NCBI GenBank assembly: GCA_937876315.1
Contig: CALEHQ010000028.1
Coordinates: 59,680 to 123,679, forward strand
Length of the DNA stretch: 64,000 bases
Source of the DNA: an uncultured Actinomycetes bacterium
GTDB lineage: Bacteria; Actinomycetota; Acidimicrobiia; Acidimicrobiales; Acidimicrobilacustridaceae
Direction: 5' to 3'
Shown here: one piece after another, positions 43,740 to 51,273 of the stretch
How the letters are laid out: every line of letters starts with the position of its first letter
How positions within the stretch are numbered: the stretch's first letter is position 1
The notes under the pieces: model-generated
What the model was told of the DNA's origin: nothing
What the model saw: the letters and a program-made list of their open reading frames with translations, nothing else
The model's database searches: none
Translations under genes and position numbers: made by a program

Positions 43740-44977
43740 TGTCCACACAGGAACGTTCCGATTGGTCCGAGCACTTCGCGACTATCCCCGATGCAGTCGC
43801 AGCGATCGCTCGCGGTGAAATTGTCGTCGTTGTCGACGACGAAGACCGCGAGAACGAAGGCGACCTCATCATGGCGGCCGAATCAGCGACGGCCGAGAAA
43901 ATCGCGTTCTTCGTTCGGCACACCTCAGGCGTGATTTGTACGCCTCTCACCGGAGAACGACTTGACGAACTCGAAGTTCCGCTCATGGTGCGGGACAACA
44001 CCGAAGCTCAGCGCACTGCATTCACTTATTCAGTCGATTACCGCCACGACACTTCAACCGGCATTTCGGCCGCTGACCGTGCCGCAACGATTCAGGCGCT
44101 CATCAATCCGGCAACGCGCCCCGGAGATCTGGCCCGTCCCGGGCATATCTTTCCTCTTCGCTACGCCGATGGCGGTGTGCTGAAGCGCGCTGGTCATACC
44201 GAGGCCGCAGTTGACCTTGCCCGCATGGCGGGAATGTTCCCGTCCGGTGTGTTGTGCGAAATCGTCAATGACGATGGCACGATGGCACGTGTTCCTGATC
44301 TTGTTGAGTTCTGCAAAGAACACGATCTCTTGCTGATTTCAATCGCCGAACTGATCCGCTATCGGCGCCAGACTGAAAAATTGGTAAAGCGAGTCTCCGA
44401 GGCTCGCATCCCCACCCAGTGGGGAGATTTCACCTGTTATGTCTACGAGAATGTTCTCGACGGGCAACAGCACATCGCGCTGGTGAAGGGTGCGGTTCAA
44501 GGTCAGGACAACGTTCTTGTCCGAGTGCATTCCGAATGCCTCACTGGCGATGTGTTTAGTTCGTTGCGTTGCGACTGCGGTATCCAACTCGACAAGGCGA
44601 TGGAACTTATTGACGGCGAGGGGCTCGGCGTTGTCGTTTACCTGCGTGGACATGAAGGCCGCGGCGTCGGCATCGGTCACAAGATTCGGGCGTACTCGTT
44701 GCAAGACGCAGGACAAGACACCGTTGAGGCAAATGTAAGCCTCGGACTCCCCATCGATTCGCGCGAGTACGGCATCGGTGCACAGATCCTTGTTGATCTC
44801 GGCATCACAACAATGCGAGCCCTTACAAACAATCCCTCGAAGTACGGCGGTCTTGACGGCTTTGGCCTCGACATCGTTGAACGGGTTCCCTTAGAGACAA
44901 TCCCCAATCCTGAGAACATCGCCTACCTCCGCACAAAGCGCGAAAAGATGGGCCACATGCTCGGGGGGCTCGACTGA
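43739..44977 (+). CDS. ribBA: Bifunctional DHBP synthase / GTP cyclohydrolase II
   Basis: RibBA (412 residues) supplies both precursors of riboflavin. The N-terminal DHBP synthase has DDEDRENEGDLIMAAE and HTEAAVDLARMAG with acidic and His residues for metal binding. The C-terminal GTP cyclohydrolase II has the zinc Cys in SECLTGDVFSSLRCDCG and YLRGHEGRGVGI, followed by NNPSKYGGLDGFGL. Both halves look complete, unlike some actinobacterial paralogues that have lost one activity. One-base overlaps join it to ribE and ribH. Confidence 0.96.
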   Translation: MSTQERSDWSEHFATIPDAVAAIARGEIVVVVDDEDRENEGDLIMAAESATAEKIAFFVRHTSGVICTPLTGERLDELEVPLMVRDNTEAQRTAFTYSVDYRHDTSTGISAADRAATIQALINPATRPGDLARPGHIFPLRYADGGVLKRAGHTEAAVDLARMAGMFPSGVLCEIVNDDGTMARVPDLVEFCKEHDLLLISIAELIRYRRQTEKLVKRVSEARIPTQWGDFTCYVYENVLDGQQHIALVKGAVQGQDNVLVRVHSECLTGDVFSSLRCDCGIQLDKAMELIDGEGLGVVVYLRGHEGRGVGIGHKIRAYSLQDAGQDTVEANVSLGLPIDSREYGIGAQILVDLGITTMRALTNNPSKYGGLDGFGLDIVERVPLETIPNPENIAYLRTKREKMGHMLGGLD

Positions 44978-45462
44978 TGTCATCAAACTTCCGCGCTGCG
45001 AACTCGCTTTCGAGCAACGTCGATGGCTCCGGCATTCGCGTCGGGCTCGTTTGCGGGCGCTGGAACGATCACATTACGAACCGACTCATCGAAGGTGCCG
45101 AGAACGCGCTCGCTGTTCATGGTGTTTCTGAAGCCGACGTGCTTCAGGTGTGGGTGCCAGGAGCCTATGAAGCGCCGATGGCGGCAAAAGGCCTTATCGA
45201 CAGCGGCAAGGTCGACTTGGTGGTGTGTCTCGGCGCGGTGATCCGCGGTGAGACCTCGCACTATGACTTTGTGGCCGGTGAATGCGCACGCGGCATCATG
45301 GATGTGCAACTTGCAACCGGAGTCCCGGTCATCTTTGGCGTCCTTACGACCGAAAACCTCGAACAAGCACTTGCTCGTTCTTCCGACGAGGACAACAAGG
45401 GCGAGGAATGCGTCCGCACCGGTTTGGAAATGGTCAACCTTCTGCGAACAATCGCAACATAA
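44977..45462 (+). CDS. ribH: 6,7-dimethyl-8-ribityllumazine synthase
   Basis: RibH (161 residues) forms lumazine, the substrate of riboflavin synthase. VPGAYEAPMAAKGLI, VCLGAVIRGETSHYDFVAGE with the active-site His, and PVIFGVLTTENLEQALARS are the family's conserved segments. It closes the ribD-ribE-ribBA-ribH operon and sits tail to tail with the minus-strand transporter gene, only seven bases apart. No terminator is visible in between. Confidence 0.95.
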   Translation: MSSNFRAANSLSSNVDGSGIRVGLVCGRWNDHITNRLIEGAENALAVHGVSEADVLQVWVPGAYEAPMAAKGLIDSGKVDLVVCLGAVIRGETSHYDFVAGECARGIMDVQLATGVPVIFGVLTTENLEQALARSSDEDNKGEECVRTGLEMVNLLRTIAT

Positions 45463-45469
45463 GTCGCTT

Positions 45470-46165
45470 TTAACCGATTGCTGCGCCAAAAAGTTTGCCG
45501 ATGGCCATTGTTGCGGCCATGGCAGCGATTCCGCCGCCTACTACTCGAAGCATGGGACGTAGCGGAGCTGCGCCGCCGGCTCGAGCTCCGGCATAGCCGA
45601 GTGCGATCAGCGCAAGCACTGAGACGAACAGCGTCGTGAGGATTCGAGAACCATTCGGCGCAAATATGGCGGCCAGAAGTGGAAGTGCTGCTCCGATTGC
45701 AAACGCTGCCATCGACGACCAAGCGGCCTGAAAGGGTCGGGCGCGGGTGGATTCGGTGAAGCCAAGTTCCTCGCTGAGGTGAATTTCGAGAGCGTTGTGG
45801 GCAGTGAGTTCGACTGCGACCTCTCGGGCAAGTTCGTGTTTCAAGCCCTTCTCTTGGTAGATGGCAGTGAGTTCAGCGAGTTCACGCTCTGGGGTGTTTT
45901 CTAATTCCCACACCTCTTTGGCGATATCTGCTTCTTCTGTGTCGCGCTGTGAACTGACCGAGACGAATTCGCCGAGGCCCATGGAAAGAGCTCCCGCTGT
46001 GAGTCCTGCAACGCCGGCGGTGAGAACGGCAGTTCTGGTTGAATCAGCAGCAGCGACTCCAAGAATCAGTGCAGCGGTGGAGATAATGCCGTCGTTGGCC
46101 CCAAGCACCGACGCTCGGATCCAGCCTGTTCGGTGGGTGTAATGACGCTCGTTGTGCCTTGCCAT
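45470..46165 (-). CDS. VIT1/CCC1-type transporter
   Basis: A 231-residue membrane protein of the VIT family. The first span carries GANDGIISTAALILGVAAA, followed by LTAGALSMGLGEFVSVSSQRDTEEAD, which runs into an acidic cytoplasmic helical region (EEADIAKEVWELENTPERELAEL) expected to bind metal, and then three more spans. Plant and yeast relatives move Fe2+ or Mn2+ into vacuoles; bacterial ones probably export these ions. The ATG lies 6 bases behind a TAGGCT box on the minus strand with a 13-bp palindrome next to it, a possible repressor site. Confidence 0.88.
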   Translation of the reverse strand: MARHNERHYTHRTGWIRASVLGANDGIISTAALILGVAAADSTRTAVLTAGVAGLTAGALSMGLGEFVSVSSQRDTEEADIAKEVWELENTPERELAELTAIYQEKGLKHELAREVAVELTAHNALEIHLSEELGFTESTRARPFQAAWSSMAAFAIGAALPLLAAIFAPNGSRILTTLFVSVLALIALGYAGARAGGAAPLRPMLRVVGGGIAAMAATMAIGKLFGAAIG

Positions 46166-46171
46166 GAGATG

Positions 46172-46177
46172 AGCCTA
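46172..46177 (-). promoter_or_regulatory. Predicted -10 box TAGGCT for the VIT-type gene
   Basis: Read on the minus strand, TAGGCT ends 6 bases before the ATG at 46165. A possible -35 box TTCGTA lies 17 bases further upstream (46200-46195). A leaderless transcript is predicted. Confidence 0.55.
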
Positions 46178-46178
46178 C

Positions 46179-46191
46179 GGCGTGTTACGCC
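46179..46191. promoter_or_regulatory. 13-bp palindrome between -35 and -10 of the VIT-type gene
   Basis: GGCGT-GTT-ACGCC is a perfect 5-bp inverted repeat around three bases. It fills most of the promoter spacer of the metal transporter gene, where a repressor would block transcription. No regulator gene is adjacent, so the factor is unknown. Confidence 0.4.
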
Positions 46192-46235
46192 ATTTACGAA
46201 CGGAAATGGGTTTCGATCTTGCCCGAGGTGGACGG

Positions 46236-46241
46236 TAGGTT
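46236..46241 (+). promoter_or_regulatory. Predicted -10 box TAGGTT for hisG
   Basis: TAGGTT ends exactly 6 bases before ATG 46248. A weak -35 candidate TTCGAT (46212-46217) lies 18 bases upstream. This predicts a leaderless hisG mRNA and excludes a transcribed attenuator. Confidence 0.55.
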
Positions 46242-46247
46242 GGGCTG

Positions 46248-47123
46248 ATGCTCAAGCTTGTTCTGCCCAAGGGATCGCTGGAAAAAGCGACACTCGAACT
46301 TTTTGAAGCCGCTGACCTCAAGGTGTCGCGCGATTCCTCCGTCCAATACAAAGCCACGATCGACGACCCACGAGTCATCGAGGTTCGTATCCTTCGGCCG
46401 CAGGAGATTCCGGTCTACGTCGCCGAAGGGCTGTTTGATCTCGGAATCACCGGCCGCGACTGGATTGAAGAGACGAACTCAACCGTCGAGTCCTTGGGTG
46501 AACTGAAGTACTCGAAGGTCACGAGCAATCCGGTTCGCATCATCGTTGCGGTGCCGAAGGATTCTCCCTACGAAAGTGTCGCCCAACTTCCCCAGGGTGT
46601 TCGGGTGTCGAGCGAATATCCCGAACTCACTCGACGATATTTCGCCGACAAGGGCATCAATGCCGACATCAAACTTTCCTACGGCGCCACTGAAGCAAAA
46701 GTGCCTGACATTGTCGATTGCATCGTCGACATCACTGAAACAGGAAGCGCACTTCGCGCCGGTGGCTTAAAGATCATCGACACGATCCTGGTGTCCTACA
46801 CAGAGATGATCGCCAATCCACAGTCCTATGCCGATCCGGCGAAGGCACATGCGATGCGCCAATTACGGACCTTGCTTGAGGGTGTTCTCGATGCACGAGG
46901 CAGAGTGTTGGTGAAGTTGAATGTTCCCACTGACCGACTAAATGCGGTCATTGCCGTGCTTCCGTCAATGAAATCGCCAACGGTGAACGAACTGTTTGGT
47001 GGTGCTGGTTACGCAGTTGAATCAGTCGTCGAGAAGAGCGGCATCAATGTGTTGATCCCAGCGCTTTCTGATGCTGGTGCGACCGACATCCTCGAACTTC
47101 CCATTTCCAAGATCGTTCCGTAA
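46248..47123 (+). CDS. hisG: ATP phosphoribosyltransferase, long form
   Basis: HisG (291 residues) starts histidine synthesis by joining ATP and PRPP. It begins LKLVLPKGSLEKATLELFEAA, has GLFDLGITGRDWIEE, RIIVAVPKDS and the PRPP-binding DCIVDITETGSALRAGGL, and ends with an ACT-like regulatory domain (from about residue 210) that binds histidine. Having this domain marks the long form, which does not need HisZ. hisE, its usual partner in actinobacteria, is not next to it. A small cold-shock-like gene follows after two bases. Confidence 0.94.
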   Translation: MLKLVLPKGSLEKATLELFEAADLKVSRDSSVQYKATIDDPRVIEVRILRPQEIPVYVAEGLFDLGITGRDWIEETNSTVESLGELKYSKVTSNPVRIIVAVPKDSPYESVAQLPQGVRVSSEYPELTRRYFADKGINADIKLSYGATEAKVPDIVDCIVDITETGSALRAGGLKIIDTILVSYTEMIANPQSYADPAKAHAMRQLRTLLEGVLDARGRVLVKLNVPTDRLNAVIAVLPSMKSPTVNELFGGAGYAVESVVEKSGINVLIPALSDAGATDILELPISKIVP

Positions 47124-47125
47124 CG

Positions 47126-47365
47126 ATGTCGGCTGTTCCGCAGATCGTGCCGTTGAGTGATGGCAGGGGAGTGATCGCGTCATTCGATGATCCGCGAGGA
47201 ATCGGTGTTGTTCGTCGGGATGATGGAACGGAGTACCCATTCCATTGCACGGCAATTGTCGACGGAACCCGATCGATCACTGTTGGTGCAGACGTTTCCT
47301 TCTCGGTCGCTCCAGGCAGGGTGGGTCGATGGGAAGCAATCGCGATTGTGGAAGTAGGCGATTGA
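47126..47365 (+). CDS. Divergent cold-shock-domain-like protein
   Basis: A 79-residue protein whose layout matches a cold-shock OB fold: GRGVIASFDDPRGIGVVRRDDG, then EYPFHCTAI and VGADVSFSVAPGRVGRWEAIAI. Where typical cold-shock proteins have the RNP1 motif KGFGFI and RNP2 VFVH, it has RGIGVV and YPFHC, so two of the RNA-stacking aromatic residues are lost. It may be a nucleic-acid-binding protein with altered specificity, or another small beta barrel. It lies 2 bases after hisG and 4 before an ABC gene, so it is probably co-transcribed with them. Confidence 0.7.
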   Translation: MSAVPQIVPLSDGRGVIASFDDPRGIGVVRRDDGTEYPFHCTAIVDGTRSITVGADVSFSVAPGRVGRWEAIAIVEVGD

Positions 47366-47369
47366 CCTG

Positions 47370-48275
47370 ATGGGTGCGCTTGCGATTCGCACCCAGGGAC
47401 TGACCCTCGCGTATCGACACGGTCGCGGCATTAACGATGTTGACCTCGAAGTGCCTGCCGGCGAGGTCTTCGGATTCCTTGGTCCCAACGGGGCGGGCAA
47501 GACAACCACGATCCGTGTGCTTCTTGACCTCATGCGACCAACCGCTGGGTCGGCCTCAGTGCTTGGCCTCGACAGCCACGGCGAGTCGCTCAAGATCCGA
47601 GAACGCACGGGTTACTTGCCTGGCGATTTCTCGTTGCCTCCCTCGCTGACGGGAGCGCAGGTCCTTGATTGGTTGTCCTCGCTCCGACCGAACACGCCAC
47701 CGGTCCGGCGAGATGAACTCGTTCAGCGATTTGCGGTTCAGCTTGATCGTCCAATGAAGCAACTTTCAAAAGGCAATCGGCAGAAGATTGGTTTGGTGCA
47801 GGCTTTTCAGCATTCGCCCGAACTCGTGATTCTGGATGAACCTACAAGTGGACTCGACCCACTTGTGCAGGATGAATTTCATCGCTTGGTGCGCGACTTT
47901 GTGGCCGAAGGCGGAACGGTATTTCTTTCTTCGCATTCTCTTGACGAGGTGCAGCACACTGCCGATCGAGTCGGAATCGTGCGCGATGGGCGACTCGTTA
48001 CCGTCGAAACGGTCGATGACCTTCGTGGGCGTGGTGTTCGACGGGTCACACTGACTGTGGCGGCGGGCTCGGGTGACCTCGTCGAAAATCAATTGCGTGT
48101 GCTCGATGGGATTTCAGATATCACTCGTCGTGGTGACGTCTTTGAGTTTGCCGTTGTGGGTTCGTACTCCTCTGTGCTTGCAGGACTCGGTCGACTGCCT
48201 GTGATCGACATGCTGAGTCGCGCCGCCGATCTCGACGAGGTATTTCTTGCCCTGTATCGGGGGACTGACGCGTGA
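47370..48275 (+). CDS. ABC transporter ATP-binding protein
   Basis: A 301-residue ATPase of the ABC-2 exporter type. Walker A GPNGAGKTT is at residues 38-46, the signature is LSKGNRQKIGLVQAF, Walker B LVILDEPTSGLDP follows, and the switch His is in SSHSLDEVQ. The signature begins LSKGN instead of LSGGQ, common among drug- and lantibiotic-type exporters. The last 80 residues form an accessory domain. It pairs with the permease gene that overlaps its stop. The substrate is unknown; the closest general types are daunorubicin-like and multidrug exporters. Confidence 0.92.
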   Translation: MGALAIRTQGLTLAYRHGRGINDVDLEVPAGEVFGFLGPNGAGKTTTIRVLLDLMRPTAGSASVLGLDSHGESLKIRERTGYLPGDFSLPPSLTGAQVLDWLSSLRPNTPPVRRDELVQRFAVQLDRPMKQLSKGNRQKIGLVQAFQHSPELVILDEPTSGLDPLVQDEFHRLVRDFVAEGGTVFLSSHSLDEVQHTADRVGIVRDGRLVTVETVDDLRGRGVRRVTLTVAAGSGDLVENQLRVLDGISDITRRGDVFEFAVVGSYSSVLAGLGRLPVIDMLSRAADLDEVFLALYRGTDA

Positions 48276-49081
48276 TCGTTCAGCGATTCCCCGTCTTCAC
48301 CCAAGGTGTACGAGACCGACGCAAGTCGCTCCTGTGGTGGTCGGTGGGCATCGCCGTCTACATCGGCGTCATTGCTGCGATGTGGCCATCGATCCGTGGT
48401 GCGGCAGGGTTGAGTGAGATCATGAGTCAGTTGCCGCAGCCGATCCTCGAACTGATGGGCGCATCCGACTACGACATTTCGACAGGAGCTGGGTACGTCT
48501 CCGGGGAATTGTTCGGGTTCATGATTCCGATCTTCATCCTCATACTTACGATCGGAGCAGGTGCAGCGGCAATCGGCGGTGCAGAGGAACGCGGAACACT
48601 TGACCTTCTGCTTTCTCATCCGATCAGTCGGCGACAGGTGCTACTGCAAAGCGCTGCTCTCGTGGCCGTTGAAGCACTTCTCTTTGGAGTCGTCATCGTT
48701 GTGACATTGGCGATTGCGACTCCGCTGGCTGATCTACAGATTGCATTTGTGCATTCAGTCGGCGCCGCGTTTGGAATTGTCTTGCTTGGCATTTCTCTTG
48801 GCTGGACAGCGCTCGCGATCGGCGCCGCGACCGGTTCCCGAAGCCTTGCACTGGCGAGTACCGGATCGTTGGCAGTGATCACGTACTTGCTTGGTTCACT
48901 CTCAGGGCTTGTCGACTTTCTCCATAACGCGAAGTGGATCTCGCCGTTTTTCTACGCCAATGGCGGTGCGCCACTCGTCCATGGCTACACGTGGTGGCAC
49001 GGACTCGTACTCGCAGGTGTTGGTGTGATGGCGCTGACGATCGGAATCAATCGGTTCGATCGGCGCAACCTGTCGAACTAA
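48272..49081 (+). CDS. ABC-2 type transporter permease
   Basis: A 269-residue integral membrane protein with six predicted spans (near residues 20-40, 75-100, 125-150, 160-180, 190-210 and 240-260). Between the second and third spans stands GGAEERGTLDLLLSHPISRRQVLLQ, the coupling segment typical for ABC-2 permeases. The GTG start overlaps the stop of the ATPase gene (GTGA), so the two form one exporter. It converges with the DUF1844-like gene. Confidence 0.88.
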   Translation: MIVQRFPVFTQGVRDRRKSLLWWSVGIAVYIGVIAAMWPSIRGAAGLSEIMSQLPQPILELMGASDYDISTGAGYVSGELFGFMIPIFILILTIGAGAAAIGGAEERGTLDLLLSHPISRRQVLLQSAALVAVEALLFGVVIVVTLAIATPLADLQIAFVHSVGAAFGIVLLGISLGWTALAIGAATGSRSLALASTGSLAVITYLLGSLSGLVDFLHNAKWISPFFYANGGAPLVHGYTWWHGLVLAGVGVMALTIGINRFDRRNLSN

Positions 49082-49104
49082 TTCGGGGGCCGCCTGGGTC
49101 CCTC

Positions 49105-49521
49105 TCAAGACTCAGAAGCGTTGACCCGCTGGACGTAGACGGTCTGCAGCACGGTGAGGGCCTGGCGAAGTTCTGCGCCGCTCTCGGGAAGGCGGTCCTC
49201 GGTGGCATCGAGCATCGACGTCATTGCGTCGATCGCGAGACGGACTTCGTCGTACTTTGGCTCGGGCTGGTCGAGATGCACGGCCGCGAGTTCATAGAGA
49301 CCCATGAGGTGGTTGGCCACGAAGACCGAAGCCGGATGGGAGAGCAACTGACGCTGCACCTCGGCCATTCGAGCGATCATTTCTTCGGCCTGGGCCCGTT
49401 CCTCTGGGGAAAGATCGTCAAGATTGGGGCCTCCGAGCATTTCCGAGGCACTGGTCGCCGGGCGCTCCTCGGCTCCGGAACGCTCGACAGGAACCTCTCC
49501 ATCTGGTGTCCACAGGCTCAT
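49105..49521 (-). CDS. DUF1844 family protein
   Basis: A 138-residue soluble protein. The first 45 residues are variable and acidic; the conserved part is HPASVFVANHLMGLYELAAVHLDQ followed by KYDEVRLAIDAMTSMLD, and the end is helical. This pattern is the DUF1844 family, which stands beside infC in many actinobacteria. Its function is not known. It is transcribed away from infC; the region between them is about 394 bases long and holds the infC leader. Confidence 0.82.
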   Translation of the reverse strand: MSLWTPDGEVPVERSGAEERPATSASEMLGGPNLDDLSPEERAQAEEMIARMAEVQRQLLSHPASVFVANHLMGLYELAAVHLDQPEPKYDEVRLAIDAMTSMLDATEDRLPESGAELRQALTVLQTVYVQRVNASES

Positions 49522-49915
49522 TTGGGGGCTCTCTTTCGTGCCATTCGGACCCGAGTGCCAGAGCCGGATTTGGCTCGTATTGCGCTGGGGTGGGTTGGAC
49601 CCGGTATCGTAGGCGCTTCACAACTGAACGGAAGCGGGGCCTCGGCTCCCACCCGGCCACATCAGAGCAGCATCATCGTTCCGAATCGTGCGCCCGGGTC
49701 GCAACATTCTCCTTTCTGGCAGCCTCCTTTGTGCGCTCGCACGCTGGTTCTGACAGGTCACTCCGTCGCATATCGGAGTTTCGGTGGGTGTCGGCTTTCG
49801 TCCGGCGCCTGCCGTTTTTCATTCTCGGGTCCGTCCTGATTGCGAACAACACAAGGCGCCACGTCCCAATCACCATGCGCAGGGAGGACCTGGCACGAAT
49901 GAGGAGTGACCGGCC
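49522..49915. other. Non-coding region holding the predicted infC leader
   Basis: About 394 bases without a convincing gene. A possible -10 box TATCGT at 49604-49609 would start transcription near 49616 and give infC a 300-base leader. Structures seen in it: a 6-bp hairpin ACTCCG/CGGAGT (49760-49779), and a short GC stem CGGC/GCCG (49803-49814) followed by TTTTT (49815-49819). The segment GGCGCCT (49804-49810) can also pair with AGGCGCC (49854-49860), which would disrupt the short stem. The short open frames in the region lack start signals and family patterns. Confidence 0.5.
49604..49609 (+). promoter_or_regulatory. Possible -10 box TATCGT for infC-rpmI-rplT
   Basis: TATCGT is preceded by CCGG, as at other promoter boxes of this window, and a weak -35 candidate TTGCGC (49579-49584) lies 19 bases upstream. 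It is the best promoter candidate between the DUF1844-like gene and infC. Confidence 0.4.
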
Positions 49916-50608
49916 ATAGCTACGGCCGCCAATACCGAGCCCCGGATCAACGATCGCATTCGCGCACGCGAAGTGCGGCTCGTCGGACCCGATGGCGCCC
50001 AGATCGGAATTACGCCGCTACCCGAAGCACTTCGGATGGCTCTAGAGCTTGAACTCGATCTCGTTGAGGTGGCCGATAAGGCCAACCCGCCTGTCTGCCG
50101 AATCATGGATTACGGCAAGTACAAGTACGAGGCCGCACAGAAGGCGAAGGAGTCACGCAAGAAGAGCACCAACGTCGTGGTCAAGGAAATGAAGTACCGA
50201 CCGAAGATCGGCATGGGTGACTTCGAGACCAAGACCAAGAAGGTGGAGCAATTCCTGAACGAAGGGCACAAGGTCAAAGTCACGATCATGTTCCGAGGCC
50301 GCGAGATGCAGCATCCGGAACTCGGTCGCAAGATTCTTGACCAGGTCGCTGAAGCAGTCACTGAAGTCGCCAAGGTAGAGATCTACCCACGACTCGACGG
50401 CCGCAACATGACCATGGTCCTTGGGCCCGACAAGAAGGCACAGGCCGCCGCCGAAAAGCGACGCCACACCGACGACTCGGCAACCCCGGCGACTCCCACT
50501 CCCATCGAACCAGTTGCAACCGAATCGGTCCCGGCCGAACCAGTCGCATCCGAACCAGCAGCAACCCCAAGCGAGGCGACCGAACCAGTCGCCATCGACG
50601 AGACCTGA
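49916..50608 (+). CDS. infC: Translation initiation factor IF-3 with ATA start codon
   Basis: IF-3 checks start codons on the 30S subunit. The N-terminal domain [20 protein letters not shown] begins at residue 8 and continues into [22 protein letters not shown]; the C-terminal domain follows from [13 protein letters not shown] to [10 protein letters not shown]. In this frame the only sensible start is ATA 49916, nine bases after the ribosome-binding site AGGAG (49902-49906); the frame is closed by TGA at 49907. GTG 49973 would remove conserved residues. Rare starts are the rule for infC and allow IF-3 to repress itself. A Pro/Ala/Glu-rich tail of about 45 residues follows the core, making 230 residues in all. 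rpmI and rplT follow. Confidence 0.93.
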   Translation: MATAANTEPRINDRIRAREVRLVGPDGAQIGITPLPEALRMALELELDLVEVADKANPPVCRIMDYGKYKYEAAQKAKESRKKSTNVVVKEMKYRPKIGMGDFETKTKKVEQFLNEGHKVKVTIMFRGREMQHPELGRKILDQVAEAVTEVAKVEIYPRLDGRNMTMVLGPDKKAQAAAEKRRHTDDSATPATPTPIEPVATESVPAEPVASEPAATPSEATEPVAIDET

Positions 50609-50647
50609 TACCCACCCGCCCTGAGCGGATCACAGCAGGAGGCAGTT

Positions 50648-50842
50648 ATGCCGAAAATGAAGACCCACAGCGGCGCCAAGAAGCGTTTCAAGATCACTGG
50701 CTCCGGCAAGATCACCCGCCGCAAGGCTGGGCTGAACCACATCCTTGAAAAGAAGTCACCGAAGACGAAGCGTCACCTCGAGGGCGACCATGTGCTTGCT
50801 CCCGGCGATGCCGCCCGTGTCCGACGCCAGCTCGGCATCTGA
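50648..50842 (+). CDS. rpmI: 50S ribosomal protein L35
   Basis: L35 (64 residues), small and very basic. [21 protein letters not shown] is the family start, then [22 protein letters not shown] and a C-terminal VRRQLGI. A strong ribosome-binding site (AGGAGG) precedes ATG 50648. It lies 39 bases after infC and 52 before rplT in the standard infC-rpmI-rplT order. Confidence 0.96.
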   Translation: MPKMKTHSGAKKRFKITGSGKITRRKAGLNHILEKKSPKTKRHLEGDHVLAPGDAARVRRQLGI

Positions 50843-50894
50843 CTCCAACCCATTTCCGATCATTTACTGAATCTCTCACGAATAGGAGACACCG

Positions 50895-51257
50895 ATGGCA
50901 AGAGTCAAGCGCGCTGTCGCCAGCAAGAAGCATCGTAAACAGACCCTCGAGCGTGCCAAGGGGTACTACGGCAATAAGAGCCGTTCCTACCGCGCCGCTA
51001 ACGAACAGGTCATGCATTCGCTCCAGTACGCGTTCCGCGATCGTCGCGCACGCAAGGGCGACTTCCGTCAGCTCTGGATCCAGCGCATCAACGCCGCATG
51101 CCGCCTCAACGGCACGACCTACAGCCGCTTCATTGCTGGCCTGAAGGACGCAGGTATCGAGGTTGACCGCAAGGTTCTTGCCGATCTCGCTGTCACCGAT
51201 CCGGCGGCATTCACCGCTCTGGTCGAGGCAGCATCTGCTGCTGCGACCAGCGCCTGA
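50895..51257 (+). CDS. rplT: 50S ribosomal protein L20
   Basis: L20 (120 residues) is needed for early 50S assembly. [26 protein letters not shown] and [26 protein letters not shown] are the conserved parts. A ribosome-binding site (AGGAG) lies before ATG 50895. In other bacteria L20 represses its own operon by binding the leader or the rpmI region; no L20-binding mimic could be recognised here. The RNA methyltransferase gene starts 16 bases later. Confidence 0.96.
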   Translation: MARVKRAVASKKHRKQTLERAKGYYGNKSRSYRAANEQVMHSLQYAFRDRRARKGDFRQLWIQRINAACRLNGTTYSRFIAGLKDAGIEVDRKVLADLAVTDPAAFTALVEAASAAATSA

Positions 51258-51273
51258 ACCATCCTTCGCCCCG

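Noticed and set aside
49424..49919. Short plus-strand open frames between the DUF1844-like gene and infC
   Set aside because: They lack start signals and any protein pattern, and the region is better explained as the infC leader.
49973..50608. infC starting at GTG 49973
   Set aside because: This would delete the conserved IF-3 N-terminus (EPRINDRIR), and no ribosome-binding site precedes it. ATA 49916 fits better.
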